This document shows positions 6,003 to 14,045 of a stretch of 29,385 bases of DNA, piece by piece (the first letter of the stretch is position 1; each line of letters starts with the position of its first letter). The notes under the pieces are model-generated. The model ran no database searches, was not told the origin of the DNA, and worked only from the letters and a program-made list of their open reading frames with translations. The position numbers and the translations under genes are program-made. The DNA is from Verrucomicrobiaceae bacterium UBA7681 (GTDB taxonomy: Bacteria > Verrucomicrobiota > Verrucomicrobiia > Verrucomicrobiales > Verrucomicrobiaceae). Location of the stretch: contig DLGZ01000059.1 of assembly GCA_002482965.1 (NCBI GenBank), positions 105,874 through 135,258 on the forward strand. The letters are read 5' to 3'.

Positions 6003-8810
6003 ATGCTCCGCTCACTTTTCCTCGCTGCTCTCGTCTCTACTGCCCAAGCCGCCACCTGGCCCCAGGACACCAGCGATCTCAAGGCCGATCCCAAAGCCCA
6101 GTACGGGACGCTCGAAAACGGCCTGCGCTACGTCATTCTGCCGCACGACGAGCCGCCGGGCCGCGCCAGCATCCGCCTGTACATGGATGTGGGCTCGCTC
6201 ATGGAGCAGGATGATCAGCAGGGCATGGCGCATTACCTTGAGCACATGGCATTCAACGGCTCCCGTCATTTCAAAGGCGGCGAGATGGTCGAATACTTCC
6301 AGCGTCTTGGCATGGGTTTCGGTGCGGACACCAATGCACACACCTCATTCAAGGAAACCGTGTACATGCTCGAACTGCCCAAGGTAGAGCCTAAGTACAT
6401 CGCCGAAGGTCTGCAACTCTTCCGCGATGACCTGGACGGCATGCTGCTGAACGAAGCCGAGATCGACAAGGAACGCGGCATCATTCTCAGCGAAAAGCTC
6501 AGCCGGGACTCCATCGAGTACCGCACGAGCATGGCGGGCTACAAGTTCGCCATGCCGGAGTCCATCCTGCCCGACCGCATGCCCATCGGCACGGAAGACA
6601 TGATCAAGACGATGAAGCGTCCGCGCTTCGTGGACTTCTACGAGAAGTATTACACGCCCAAGCGTGCCGTCATTGTGGCCGTCGGTGATTTCAAAGACAC
6701 CGCCGCCGTCAAAGCGGAGATCGAAAAGCAGTTTGCAGATGCCAAGCCCAAGCATGGCGATGCTGAAGAACCCAATCTTGGCAAGGTGACCTCCGGCTAC
6801 GGCATCATCGCCAAGCTGCACACGGAGATGCAGGCCGAGGCGCTCACCCTTTCCATCGAAACTCCCCGCCCCGCCAAAAACAAGCCCGACAACGCCGCCA
6901 CCCGCCGGGAGAAGACGATCCGTGATCTCGCTGACATGATGATCAATCAGCGTCTGTCCAAACTCTCGAAGGCTGAAGGTGCCCCCTTCATGGGCGCTGA
7001 AAGCTACAGCTATGAATACCTCGAATTCGTCAGCGTGAACGGCATCCAGGCCCAGTGCGACCCCAAGAACTGGCAGCCCACTCTCACACTGCTCGAAACC
7101 GAACTGCGCCGCGCTCTTGAGCACGGTTTCACCGAGGCCGAATTTGAAGAAGCTAAGGCCACCGTTCTCAAAGGCGCCAAGCTGCGTGCCGACCAGGCCG
7201 ACAGCCGCAAATCACGCGATCTCGCCAGCGGTCTGGTGAGCATCATCGCCAGCAAAAAGGTCTTCACCTATCCGGCGGATGATCTCGCCCGCATTTCCAC
7301 GGTGCTAGCCGGTTTGAAGGCGGAAGACAGCCACGCCGCACTCGTGGCCGACTGGAAGGGCGATGATGTGCAGATCTTCCTCGGCGGCAATTTGAAGCTC
7401 GAAGGCGACGCCGAGAAGCAGATCATCGACACCTTCAAAGCCAGCCATGCCAAGCCAGTTTCCGCTCCTGAGAAGGAAGAGACCGCCGCGTTTGCTTACA
7501 CTGACTTTGGCCCTGCGGGCAAAGTCGCCAGCCGCTCTGAAGCGAAGGATCTCGAAATCAGCCAGGCGGTGTTTGAAAACAACGTGCGCTTCAACTTCAA
7601 GCACACCGAATTCGAAAAAGGCACCATCCGCGTACTGATCAATTTTGGAGGTGGCAAGCTCAGCACACCCACTGACAAGCCGGGCATCATCCCCTTTGCT
7701 CAAAGCACCTTCCAGATGGGTGGCCTGGAAAAACACGGCGTAGATGACATCCGCCGCATCTTCGCCAGCCGCACCGTGGGCAGTGATTTCTCCATTGGTG
7801 ATGAAGCCTTCCTGCTCAGCGGCCGCACCACGCCGGCCGATCTCGAAGCCCAGATGCAACTGCTCACCGCCTATCTCGTGGCACCGGGGTATCGCGAAGA
7901 AGCGGCACGCCAGTTCGAAAAGAACCTCGACCCGCTCTACACCCAGCTCCAGCACACCGCTGAAGGTGTGATGAACAACGAAGTCGTCGCCTTCATGCAT
8001 TCGGGTGATCCGCGCTGGGGTTTCCCCAAGATGGATGAACTCCGCAAGCGCACGCTGGCCGAACTCAAAGCCTGGCTCACCCCGGCGCTCACCCAGGATT
8101 ATCTCGAAGTCACAGTTCTGGGCGATGTGGATGCCGAGACCGCACTCAACGCCGTGGCGAAAACACTCGGAGCACTGCCCAAACGTGCGGACAAAAAGCC
8201 TGCGTATGAAAAAGAGCGCGCCGTGGCTTTCCCAGCTCCGTCCGCCAGCAAGACCTTCCCCTTTGACACCGAGATCCCGAAGGCCATCGCCACGATCTAC
8301 TGGCCGACTGCGGACATGCTCGACATCCAGCGTACCCGCCGCCTGACCGTGCTCGGCTCCATCTTGGATGACCGCCTGCGCATCAAGGTGCGTGAAGAAC
8401 TGGGAGACACCTACAGCCCCGCCTGCTACCACGTCGCCAACGACACCTTCACCGGCTACGGTTACATGACGACGATGATCGAGTGCAAACCGGAACTCGC
8501 CGTCTCGCTCACCAAGCTCGTCACTGAGATCGGCGACAAGCTCTCAGGCGGCCCGATCACCGATGATGAATTTGACCGCGCCATCAAACCACTGCTGGCC
8601 CAACTGGAACAGATGCGCCGTGACAACCGCTACTGGTCCATGAACGTGCTGCGCTGCGCCCAGGAACATCCGGAGCGCCTCGACTGGGCACGCAGCTTCG
8701 TCAGTGATTTTGCCGGCATCAAGAAGGAGGAACTCGAAGCCCTCGCCAAAGAATACCTCGGAGCCAAGCGCGCCGTAAGCGCCGACATCATTCCGATCGA
8801 GAAGAAGTAA
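6003..8810 (+). CDS. M16-family zinc metalloprotease, secreted, two-domain
   Basis: A 935-residue pitrilysin/insulinase-type (M16) peptidase with a signal peptide (MLRSLFLAALVSTAQA, residues 1-16), so probably periplasmic. The inverted zinc motif is HYLEH (77-81). The third ligand is likely Glu157 in EAEIDKERGIILSE, 76 residues after His81, the family spacing. The length fits two tandem M16 units. The second half, from about residue 500, lacks a zinc motif and is the usual inactive partner domain that closes the degradation chamber. Substrates are probably short peptides or unfolded fragments. The ATG at 6003 begins the signal peptide; an in-frame TTG at 5955 is unlikely. The start is preceded by CAACC. 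It converges on thiE. Confidence 0.93.
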   Translation: MLRSLFLAALVSTAQAATWPQDTSDLKADPKAQYGTLENGLRYVILPHDEPPGRASIRLYMDVGSLMEQDDQQGMAHYLEHMAFNGSRHFKGGEMVEYFQRLGMGFGADTNAHTSFKETVYMLELPKVEPKYIAEGLQLFRDDLDGMLLNEAEIDKERGIILSEKLSRDSIEYRTSMAGYKFAMPESILPDRMPIGTEDMIKTMKRPRFVDFYEKYYTPKRAVIVAVGDFKDTAAVKAEIEKQFADAKPKHGDAEEPNLGKVTSGYGIIAKLHTEMQAEALTLSIETPRPAKNKPDNAATRREKTIRDLADMMINQRLSKLSKAEGAPFMGAESYSYEYLEFVSVNGIQAQCDPKNWQPTLTLLETELRRALEHGFTEAEFEEAKATVLKGAKLRADQADSRKSRDLASGLVSIIASKKVFTYPADDLARISTVLAGLKAEDSHAALVADWKGDDVQIFLGGNLKLEGDAEKQIIDTFKASHAKPVSAPEKEETAAFAYTDFGPAGKVASRSEAKDLEISQAVFENNVRFNFKHTEFEKGTIRVLINFGGGKLSTPTDKPGIIPFAQSTFQMGGLEKHGVDDIRRIFASRTVGSDFSIGDEAFLLSGRTTPADLEAQMQLLTAYLVAPGYREEAARQFEKNLDPLYTQLQHTAEGVMNNEVVAFMHSGDPRWGFPKMDELRKRTLAELKAWLTPALTQDYLEVTVLGDVDAETALNAVAKTLGALPKRADKKPAYEKERAVAFPAPSASKTFPFDTEIPKAIATIYWPTADMLDIQRTRRLTVLGSILDDRLRIKVREELGDTYSPACYHVANDTFTGYGYMTTMIECKPELAVSLTKLVTEIGDKLSGGPITDDEFDRAIKPLLAQLEQMRRDNRYWSMNVLRCAQEHPERLDWARSFVSDFAGIKKEELEALAKEYLGAKRAVSADIIPIEKK

Positions 8811-8832
8811 GGGACCGCCTCAGATCCAAGGC

Positions 8833-8854
8833 GACGGGGTCTCCCGACCCCGTC
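8833..8854. repeat. GC-rich hairpin between convergent genes
   Basis: GACGGGGTC, TCCC, GACCCCGTC: a perfect 9-bp stem with a 4-nt loop in the 55 bp between the stops of the M16 protease (plus) and thiE (minus). Its position suggests a bidirectional 3'-end structure. Neither side has a T-run, so intrinsic termination is not certain. Short GGGGTC/GACCCC hairpins of this kind can also be dispersed REP-like units. Confidence 0.5.
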
Positions 8855-8865
8855 TCTGGTCGAGA

Positions 8866-9489
8866 TCAGACCAATTTCCTCTTCAGCGCACTCACTTCCG
8901 CGATCACGTCTCCCGCCAGCAAAAACGCTGACACCACCACCACCCGCCGCGCTCCAGCGGCGATGACTTCATCCAGCCTCCCCGCATTCACGCCGCCGAT
9001 GCAAAAGACCGGCAGCGTCATACGCCGATGCACCTCCGCGACGTCGCTTAAACCGACCGGCACATAGTCTGGCTTGGTGCCTGTGGCATACAGCGGGCCA
9101 AAGCCAATATAGTCCGCGCCTTCCGCCTGCGCTGCCACCGCTTGCGCGAGGCTGTGAGTCGATTTACCGACAAAGCACGCCGGGCCAACGACCGCACGCG
9201 CCTTGGCCACCGCATCATCATCCTGCCCCACATGCACGCCTTCACTGCCAATGGCGGCGGCGACTTCGAGATGGTCATTGATCACCAGCGGCACGCCATG
9301 GGAGCGGGTGATCGGCAGCATGAGCCGGGCGAGGCGTTCGATCTCCTGCGGCACCAACTTCTTGGCGCGCAGTTGCAGCACATCCGCGCCACCCAGGCAG
9401 AGCTGATCCGTCATGCTCTCGACATTGGCTGCCGTGACATAACCGAGATCAACGATGCCGTAGAGCCGTGCGTCTTGAATGCTTTTCAT
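8866..9489 (-). CDS. thiE: Thiamine-phosphate synthase
   Basis: Joins hydroxymethylpyrimidine diphosphate to hydroxyethylthiazole phosphate, giving thiamine monophosphate; a cytoplasmic TIM barrel. The 207 residues match the family length. Visible motifs in order are VLQLRAK (phosphate and pyrimidine binding), VINDH, GVHVGQDD, GKSTHS, DYIGFGPLYATGTKPD and FCIGGVN. The ATG at 9489 starts the protein just before the first strand (ARLYGIVD); in-frame ATGs at 9504 and 9528 would add an unneeded tail. No TPP riboswitch was found upstream on this strand. It is divergent from the B12-controlled receptor. No other thiamine genes are nearby, so it stands alone here. Confidence 0.93.
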   Translation of the reverse strand: MKSIQDARLYGIVDLGYVTAANVESMTDQLCLGGADVLQLRAKKLVPQEIERLARLMLPITRSHGVPLVINDHLEVAAAIGSEGVHVGQDDDAVAKARAVVGPACFVGKSTHSLAQAVAAQAEGADYIGFGPLYATGTKPDYVPVGLSDVAEVHRRMTLPVFCIGGVNAGRLDEVIAAGARRVVVVSAFLLAGDVIAEVSALKRKLV

Positions 9490-9613
9490 GGGTGCGCTTT
9501 GCATGAGCGGGGATGCGGGTCTCTGCAAGGCGGAGTTTCCAGTTGCCCCGGTTCAACTCGGAGCCTATGAAAACCCATGGCGGAAGACATCCTCGTGGTG
9601 TCCCCCGTTTTCT

Positions 9614-9868
9614 TTATCTGCATGGCGTGCAAACGCCGTGCAGCCGTTCGCAGATGCAGGGAAGGCCGTGAGAACCGGCCACAGTGGCGCTGCGGTATCG
9701 GGTAACGACCCTCCATTCATGTCTTCGGACATGGAGCAAAGCCAATCGGGAGCAATCCTTGGTGAAGGCGGAGGCGAGGAGCGGTGGTCAAACATCGCGC
9801 AAACCCGGAGTCCGAACATCTCGCTGCGAACACATCATCCGACCCGCTATTTGGCGGTGCGCGGATGA
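9614..9868 (+). ncRNA. Cobalamin (B12) riboswitch upstream of btuB-like gene
   Basis: The 409-bp gap between thiE and the receptor holds the core blocks of a cobalamin riboswitch in order. A P2-like pair joins ATCTGCA (about 9616) to TGCAGAT-like sequence (about 9650). Then come GGGAA with GGCC...GGCC (9659-9680), ACAGTGGCGCTGCGGTA (9680-9696), an AAGCC...AAGGCGG arm (about 9738-9771) and the B12-box-like GGAGTCCGAACATCTCGCTG (9807-9826). After the aptamer, ATCATCCG (9834-9841) pairs with CGGATGAT (9861-9868), a hairpin some 30 bp before the ATG that could be the expression platform. No T-run follows it, so control is more likely at translation than at termination. Edges are approximate. Confidence 0.82.
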
Positions 9869-9898
9869 TTTCATCGAACCAATGAAACCCAAAAACCC

Positions 9899-11827
9899 AT
9901 GTTCATCCACATCTCCCGTGGACGCAGCTTCGCGCTCGCGTTCCTGTCTCTCCTCCTCAGTCCCCTCTCCTTGCTAAGCGCTGAGCCGACCAAAAAGCCG
10001 GACGAAAAAGCCAAAAAGAGCGCCTCCGCTTCGACTCCCCTCACCGAGGTCGTTGTCACCGCTACCAAGACGGAAACTGAGCGCTGGCGTACCGCCAGCA
10101 GCGTTACGGTCATTGACCGCCAGCGAATCGAAGACCAGCAATACAAGCTCGTCCCTGATGCCCTCCGCCAGGTCCCGGGCCTCATCATCGCTGACCGCGG
10201 CACTCCAGGCTCAGTCAATGGCATCTTCCTCCGCGGCACCAACAGTGACCAAACCCTCGTCGTCATCGATGGCCGCCCCGTCCCTGCCAACCTCGCCGGT
10301 CTCTACAACATCGAGACCATGACTCTCGACAACGTTGAGCGTATTGAGGTCCTTCGCGGCCCTGCCGCCAGCCTCTATGGTGGCAAGACCCTCGGCGGCG
10401 TCATCAACATCATCACCCGCAGCGGCAAAGGCCTCAAAAAGCCAGAGACCAGCCTCTCCTTCGAAGCAGGCAGCTACGGCAGCTTCCGCGAGAACCTCGG
10501 CACCCGAGGTGCCGCAGGCATCTTCGACTGGAGCCTTGAACTCAGCCGTCAAGACACCCAAGGCTACCGCATCAACAGCCAGTTTCAGCTCAGCAACGTC
10601 GCCGCCAAATTCGGTGCCCAGCTTGCTGACACCCTCCGCTTCGATCTCGACCTCCGTTACTACAATGCCGACGTCGGCGTCCCCGGCGCCGCCGCCGGTT
10701 TCGGTGCCAATGATCCCGATGACCACGTCCTCAGCGAATACTGGAGCATCTCCCCACGCATTGTCTGGGAAACTACCGACCGCTGGACCCAGACCCTCAC
10801 CTACCAGTTCGGAAACTTCCGCCAGGCATCCACCAACTTCAACTTTGGCGGCGGCAACAACCGCATCACCTCCCGCAATCACTTCTTCGAATACCAAAGC
10901 GTCTTCAAGGCCACCGACAAGTGGACCATCACCGCCGGTGCCTGGCTCCAGGACATCGGCTACTCCCGCTTTAACGATGACGCCCCCGGCATCTTCAATC
11001 CCGGCGGCCAAAGCTACGACGTTGATCAGGCCGAGACCAACTGGGCGCTTTACCTCCAGTCCCAGACTGAAATCCTCACCGGCTGGAACATCAACACCGG
11101 CATCCGCCACGACACCTACTCCGACTTCAAGGACGCCACCACCTGGCGCGTAGGCACCAGTTGGCTCGTGCCTTGGACGCAGACCATCCTCCACGCCAAC
11201 TACGGCACCGCCTTCGCCCCTGCCAGCCCCCAGAACCGCGAGTCAGCCCTCTTCGGCGATCCCACTTTCCTCCAACCTGAGCAAAGCAAGGGCATGGAAT
11301 TCGGCATCGAGCAGCCCTTCGCGAACAAGAAAGGCAGCGTCAGTCTCACCTACTTCCGCAACAGCATCGAAAACCTCATCGTCTTCCTCCCGCCCTTCGG
11401 CCCCCTCCAGCAGATCAACAACGCCCGCACTTCAGGCCTTGAGGCTGCTCTCAGTTATCAGCCCAGCACCCGCTACGGCTTCACCGCCCAATACACCTAC
11501 CTTGATGCCAATGACCTGACCGCTGGCGTTCGCCTCGTCCGCCGCCCCCGTCACACGCTCTCTGGCGACGCCTGGGTCAAACCGGTTGAAAAACTCCGCC
11601 TCGGCATAGGTGCCATCTACCTCATCGATCGCGAAGACGGCTTCGGTGCCGCCCAGGCCAATGTCGAGGATTACCTCCGCCTACGCTTCACCGCCAGCTA
11701 TCAGCTCACTCCCAACATCGAACTCTTCGCCCGCGTTGAAAACCTCCTTGGCGAAAAATACGCAGAGGTCCAAGGCTTCCCCGCCATGCGCACAGGCGCC
11801 TACGGCGGCTTCCGCATCCGCTTCTAA
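9899..11827 (+). CDS. btuB: BtuB-like TonB-dependent outer-membrane receptor, probably for cobalamin
   Basis: Outer-membrane beta-barrel receptor that imports its ligand using TonB energy. The 642 residues comprise a signal peptide (1-28, ending LSLLSA), a TonB box (TEVVVTAT, 49-56), and a plug domain with LVVIDGRPV and VERIEVLRGPAASLYGGKT. A barrel of alternating aromatic strands follows and ends in GGFRIRF, with the terminal Phe needed for barrel assembly. The plug closely resembles BtuB. The riboswitch just upstream supports cobalamin or a corrinoid as ligand; without that context a siderophore receptor would be hard to rule out. It has no adjacent BtuCDF transporter genes. A strong intrinsic terminator follows 33 bp after the stop. 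Confidence 0.9.
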   Translation: MFIHISRGRSFALAFLSLLLSPLSLLSAEPTKKPDEKAKKSASASTPLTEVVVTATKTETERWRTASSVTVIDRQRIEDQQYKLVPDALRQVPGLIIADRGTPGSVNGIFLRGTNSDQTLVVIDGRPVPANLAGLYNIETMTLDNVERIEVLRGPAASLYGGKTLGGVINIITRSGKGLKKPETSLSFEAGSYGSFRENLGTRGAAGIFDWSLELSRQDTQGYRINSQFQLSNVAAKFGAQLADTLRFDLDLRYYNADVGVPGAAAGFGANDPDDHVLSEYWSISPRIVWETTDRWTQTLTYQFGNFRQASTNFNFGGGNNRITSRNHFFEYQSVFKATDKWTITAGAWLQDIGYSRFNDDAPGIFNPGGQSYDVDQAETNWALYLQSQTEILTGWNINTGIRHDTYSDFKDATTWRVGTSWLVPWTQTILHANYGTAFAPASPQNRESALFGDPTFLQPEQSKGMEFGIEQPFANKKGSVSLTYFRNSIENLIVFLPPFGPLQQINNARTSGLEAALSYQPSTRYGFTAQYTYLDANDLTAGVRLVRRPRHTLSGDAWVKPVEKLRLGIGAIYLIDREDGFGAAQANVEDYLRLRFTASYQLTPNIELFARVENLLGEKYAEVQGFPAMRTGAYGGFRIRF

Positions 11828-11859
11828 AAGTCCCCCTTCCAACCGTTTAAGCCTTCGAT

Positions 11860-11900
11860 AGGCCCTATGAGTTTCTCACGACTCATAGGGCCTTTTTCTT
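11860..11900 (+). terminator. Rho-independent terminator after btuB-like gene
   Basis: A perfect 12-bp stem, AGGCCCTATGAG (11860-11871) and CTCATAGGGCCT (11882-11893), with a 10-nt loop, is followed by CTTTTTCTTTT. It begins 33 bp after the receptor stop. This is the strongest intrinsic terminator in the window. Confidence 0.9.
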
Positions 11901-12003
11901 TTCCCTTTCTCCCCTCAGCCTACCGGCCAACACCGCAACCAGTGTCGATCACCGCAAACTTCTTCTTCGTCATCCCCCCCCATCTCATGCTAAAACAACC
12001 CTC

Positions 12004-12780
12004 GTGACCCGTACCCCGCTCAATTCCGCCTCCCCCGCCGCACTGCGCGAACGTTTCATCCGTCGCGTCAGTGCGGACAGCCCTTTCTACCGGCTGTTCG
12101 ATCACCTGCCAGACCTCGCCTTCTTTGCCAAGGACAGCGACTTCCGCTTCATGTGCGCCAGCCGCCGGTTCATGGACCGCTTCGGCATCACCGAAGAAGC
12201 CGGCATCGTCGGCAAAAACGACTTCGACCTCTTCCCTGCCCGCCTCGCCGAAAACTTCCGCCGTGATGACGAAGAAGTCCTGCGCACCGGCAAAGCCCAG
12301 CTCAACATCGTCGAACTCTTCTTCACCGACCAAGGCCTCCCCGACTGGTTCGTCACCAACAAGCTCCCCCTCACCGACGTCAAAGGCCGCGTCATCGGCA
12401 TCATGGGCACCGTTCAGAGCTTTGAAGGCAAAAAGCAGCTCCTCCAGCCCTACCTGCAGATCGACCGCGCCCTCGCCTACATCCGCGAGCACTTCCGCAC
12501 CGGCGTCTCCATCACCGAACTCGCGCAGATCGTCCATCTCTCGCCACGGCAGCTCCACCGCAAATTCGTCGAGACCTTCGGCGCCAGTCCACAGGCCTTC
12601 ATCATGAAGCTGCGCATCCAGGCCGCCTGCGAAGCCCTGCAACGCGAAGGCGCCAACATCTCCGACGTCGCCCGCGATCTCGGCTTCTGCGATCAAAGCG
12701 CCCTCACCCACCACTTCCACCGCCACATGGGCATGACCCCGCTGAGATACCTCCAGCAGTTCCGGCTGCGACGTGCGTAG
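12004..12780 (+). CDS. AraC-family transcription regulator with N-terminal PAS domain
   Basis: A 258-residue cytoplasmic DNA-binding regulator. Residues about 30-140 form a PAS domain (HLPDLAFFAKDSDFRF, then GKNDFDLFPA, FVTNKLPLTD and GRVIGIMGTV). Residues about 160-255 form the AraC two-helix-turn-helix unit (SITELAQIVHLSPRQLHRKF, NISDVARDLGFCDQSALTHHF, then MTPLRYLQQFR). The PAS replaces the cupin usual in AraC proteins, so the signal may be a small ligand, haem or flavin; it cannot be told here. The start is the GTG at 12004, because a stop lies in frame a few codons upstream and this codon keeps the whole PAS domain. It follows the btuB terminator and so has its own promoter. Its target genes are unknown. 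Confidence 0.9.
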   Translation: MTRTPLNSASPAALRERFIRRVSADSPFYRLFDHLPDLAFFAKDSDFRFMCASRRFMDRFGITEEAGIVGKNDFDLFPARLAENFRRDDEEVLRTGKAQLNIVELFFTDQGLPDWFVTNKLPLTDVKGRVIGIMGTVQSFEGKKQLLQPYLQIDRALAYIREHFRTGVSITELAQIVHLSPRQLHRKFVETFGASPQAFIMKLRIQAACEALQREGANISDVARDLGFCDQSALTHHFHRHMGMTPLRYLQQFRLRRA

Positions 12781-12831
12781 TGGGGGACGGAGATTCCTGC
12801 ATGGCATCACTGTTAACCCTGCACTTTCTGG

Positions 12832-12860
12832 TTGCTGCAATGCCGAAGCCCGCTTAAAGA
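12832..12860 (+). promoter_or_regulatory. Candidate sigma-70 promoter for tRNA-Val
   Basis: TTGCTG (12832-12837) and TAAAGA (12855-12860) are 17 bp apart, placing a start about 12 bp before the mature tRNA 5' end. A by-eye match of moderate quality. Confidence 0.35.
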
Positions 12861-12878
12861 CTCCGCCCCACGATTTTC

Positions 12879-12953
12879 GCGCGATTAGCTCAGTGGTAGA
12901 GCATTGCCTTCACACGGCAAGGGTCGCAGGTTCGAACCCTGCATCGCGCACCA
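12879..12953 (+). tRNA. tRNA-Val, anticodon CAC
   Basis: A complete 75-nt cloverleaf. The acceptor stem is GCGCGAT pairing with ATCGCGC, followed by discriminator A and an encoded CCA (12951-12953). The D arm is GCTCAGTGGTAGAGC. The anticodon stem TTGCC/GGCAA encloses the loop TTCACAC with anticodon CAC, which reads GUG (Val). The T arm is GCAGG TTCGAAC CCTGC. It lies between the PAS-AraC gene and a small membrane protein. No integrated element is visible next to it. Confidence 0.97.
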
Positions 12954-13169
12954 TTCGTCCTCTTCTTGCTCAATACCCCCGCCCTAACGGCGACGAGCAA
13001 ATCTCAATGTCTCCTTGAAAAAGGGTCACTTACAACCTGGCGCGTTCTTCTTTTTTCAGCTCACCATCCATAACGCTTATCTCAGGGCCTTGTCTTAGCA
13101 GGGGCGCTACGCACACACGTCCAAAAGAGTTCCCCCCTCCGATGTGACAGCGAACCAACCCCAACTGTC

Positions 13170-13427
13170 ATGCCACTCACTCAGCAGCCCTTCGCTCATT
13201 CCCCCGAACTGGACCGTCTCGGCCACGATCTTTTCACCAACATCTCAGACCCCGAACGAGCCGGCAGCGCCGCACTCGGCGTGGGGCTGGCTCTTGCGGG
13301 CCTGAAATCCGGTGGACTCATGCGCTGGCTTCTCTGCCTTGCTGGCGGGGCATTGGCCAGTCGTGCCATCACGGGACACTGCCCTCTTTATCAGCAATTA
13401 AAGGTGAGCACGCGCCACGAGCCTTGA
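13170..13427 (+). CDS. Small YgaP-like (DUF2892) inner-membrane protein
   Basis: An 85-residue protein resembling the DUF2892/YgaP-type membrane domain. It has NISDPERAGSAALGVGLAL, matching the family's 'N-xx-xER-xR...G' start, a first hydrophobic stretch (about 34-46), a second (LLCLAGGALASRAI) and the closing GHCPLYQQL, matching the typical 'G-x-CPLY'. The conserved Cys is present. In other bacteria this domain can be fused to or beside rhodanese or stress genes; here it stands alone after tRNA-Val. Function unknown. The ATG at 13170 has no Shine-Dalgarno. Confidence 0.8.
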   Translation: MPLTQQPFAHSPELDRLGHDLFTNISDPERAGSAALGVGLALAGLKSGGLMRWLLCLAGGALASRAITGHCPLYQQLKVSTRHEP

Positions 13428-13496
13428 GGAAGAGTTCCCAGTCACACCGATGAAAACAAAAGAAAAAGTGCGCAACGACATGCGAGGGATATCTCT

Positions 13497-13527
13497 CTAA
13501 AAAACCAACGCGGGAATCAGGTCCCGC
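13497..13527 (-). terminator. Intrinsic terminator for the 13567-13908 gene
   Basis: On the minus strand the 6-bp stem GCGGGA/TCCCGC (arms 13510-13515 and 13522-13527, 6-nt loop) is followed by GTTGGTTTTTTAG. It lies about 40 bp after the stop of the small minus-strand gene, in the right orientation to end its transcript. Confidence 0.7.
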
Positions 13528-13566
13528 CTGCTTTCGGATTTGCCCTGCTTTAAAGTCACCCTCCGC

Positions 13567-13908
13567 CTAGGTCTGCGGGATGAGTTCGCTTTCGCGCAGC
13601 AGTTTGCCACGCTGCAGCAATAGCTGCCCCTGCTTGATGGTGAAGAATTCAAAATGCGGATCGACCGCATCATCGTCAATCTCGCAGCGCAGTTCACCTT
13701 CGGCATCACCAATAGTCTTGGCGACTTCCATGAACAGCTTCAAGATCACATTTTCGCGCTCAATGCCCATCCAGGAGAATTCCAGGGATTGCAGGGCCAG
13801 ATCCACCTCGATGCCGCTTTCGGCGAACAGGTCATCCAATTGGTCTGCTGACTCGCGCGAGAGGATTTTAAAAGTGAAGTAGCCGTCGTAGGTTCTGATT
13901 TCGCTCAT
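13567..13908 (-). CDS. Small cytoplasmic protein of unknown function
   Basis: I do not recognise a family. With the ATG at 13908 the product is 113 residues, acidic, without signal or membrane segments. It begins MSEIRTYDGYFTFKIL, and contains a region of predicted alternating strand and helix (LALQSLEFSWMGIERENVIL) and an acidic stretch (CEIDDDAVDPHFEFF). An upstream in-frame ATG at 13959 would add a Cys/Trp-rich tail that looks non-coding. A terminator follows. The real reading frame is supported by the ordered composition and by the well-placed terminator; the function is open. Confidence 0.65.
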   Translation of the reverse strand: MSEIRTYDGYFTFKILSRESADQLDDLFAESGIEVDLALQSLEFSWMGIERENVILKLFMEVAKTIGDAEGELRCEIDDDAVDPHFEFFTIKQGQLLLQRGKLLRESELIPQT

Positions 13909-14045
13909 GCACCGCATGCTTTGGCAGCTTTTTCTGTGGATACAAGGCCAGGCTGGCATTGCATCACAGCACGATTCGCAGCCTTCTCATTCCAACCTGC
14001 CGTCGTGGCATGCCATGCGGAGCGCTAAGGATCTCGCAAGCCGCT

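Noticed and set aside
7305..8432. 375-codon open frame on the minus strand
   Set aside because: Antisense shadow of the M16 protease.
9490..9898. TPP riboswitch for the divergent thiE gene
   Set aside because: No CTGAGA-like or other TPP-box blocks on the minus strand; the structured element there is on the plus strand and matches cobalamin.
10211..11194. 327-codon open frame on the minus strand
   Set aside because: Antisense to the BtuB-like receptor; Gly/Ala/Val/Asp-rich shadow without motifs.
11920..12840. 306-codon open frame on the minus strand
   Set aside because: Antisense to the PAS-AraC gene; acidic low-complexity product.
12773..13018. 81-codon open frame on the plus strand
   Set aside because: It runs through the tRNA-Val gene.
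12879..13169. tRNA-Val as an attachment site for an integrated element
   Set aside because: No integrase gene and no repeat of the tRNA 3' end were seen downstream.
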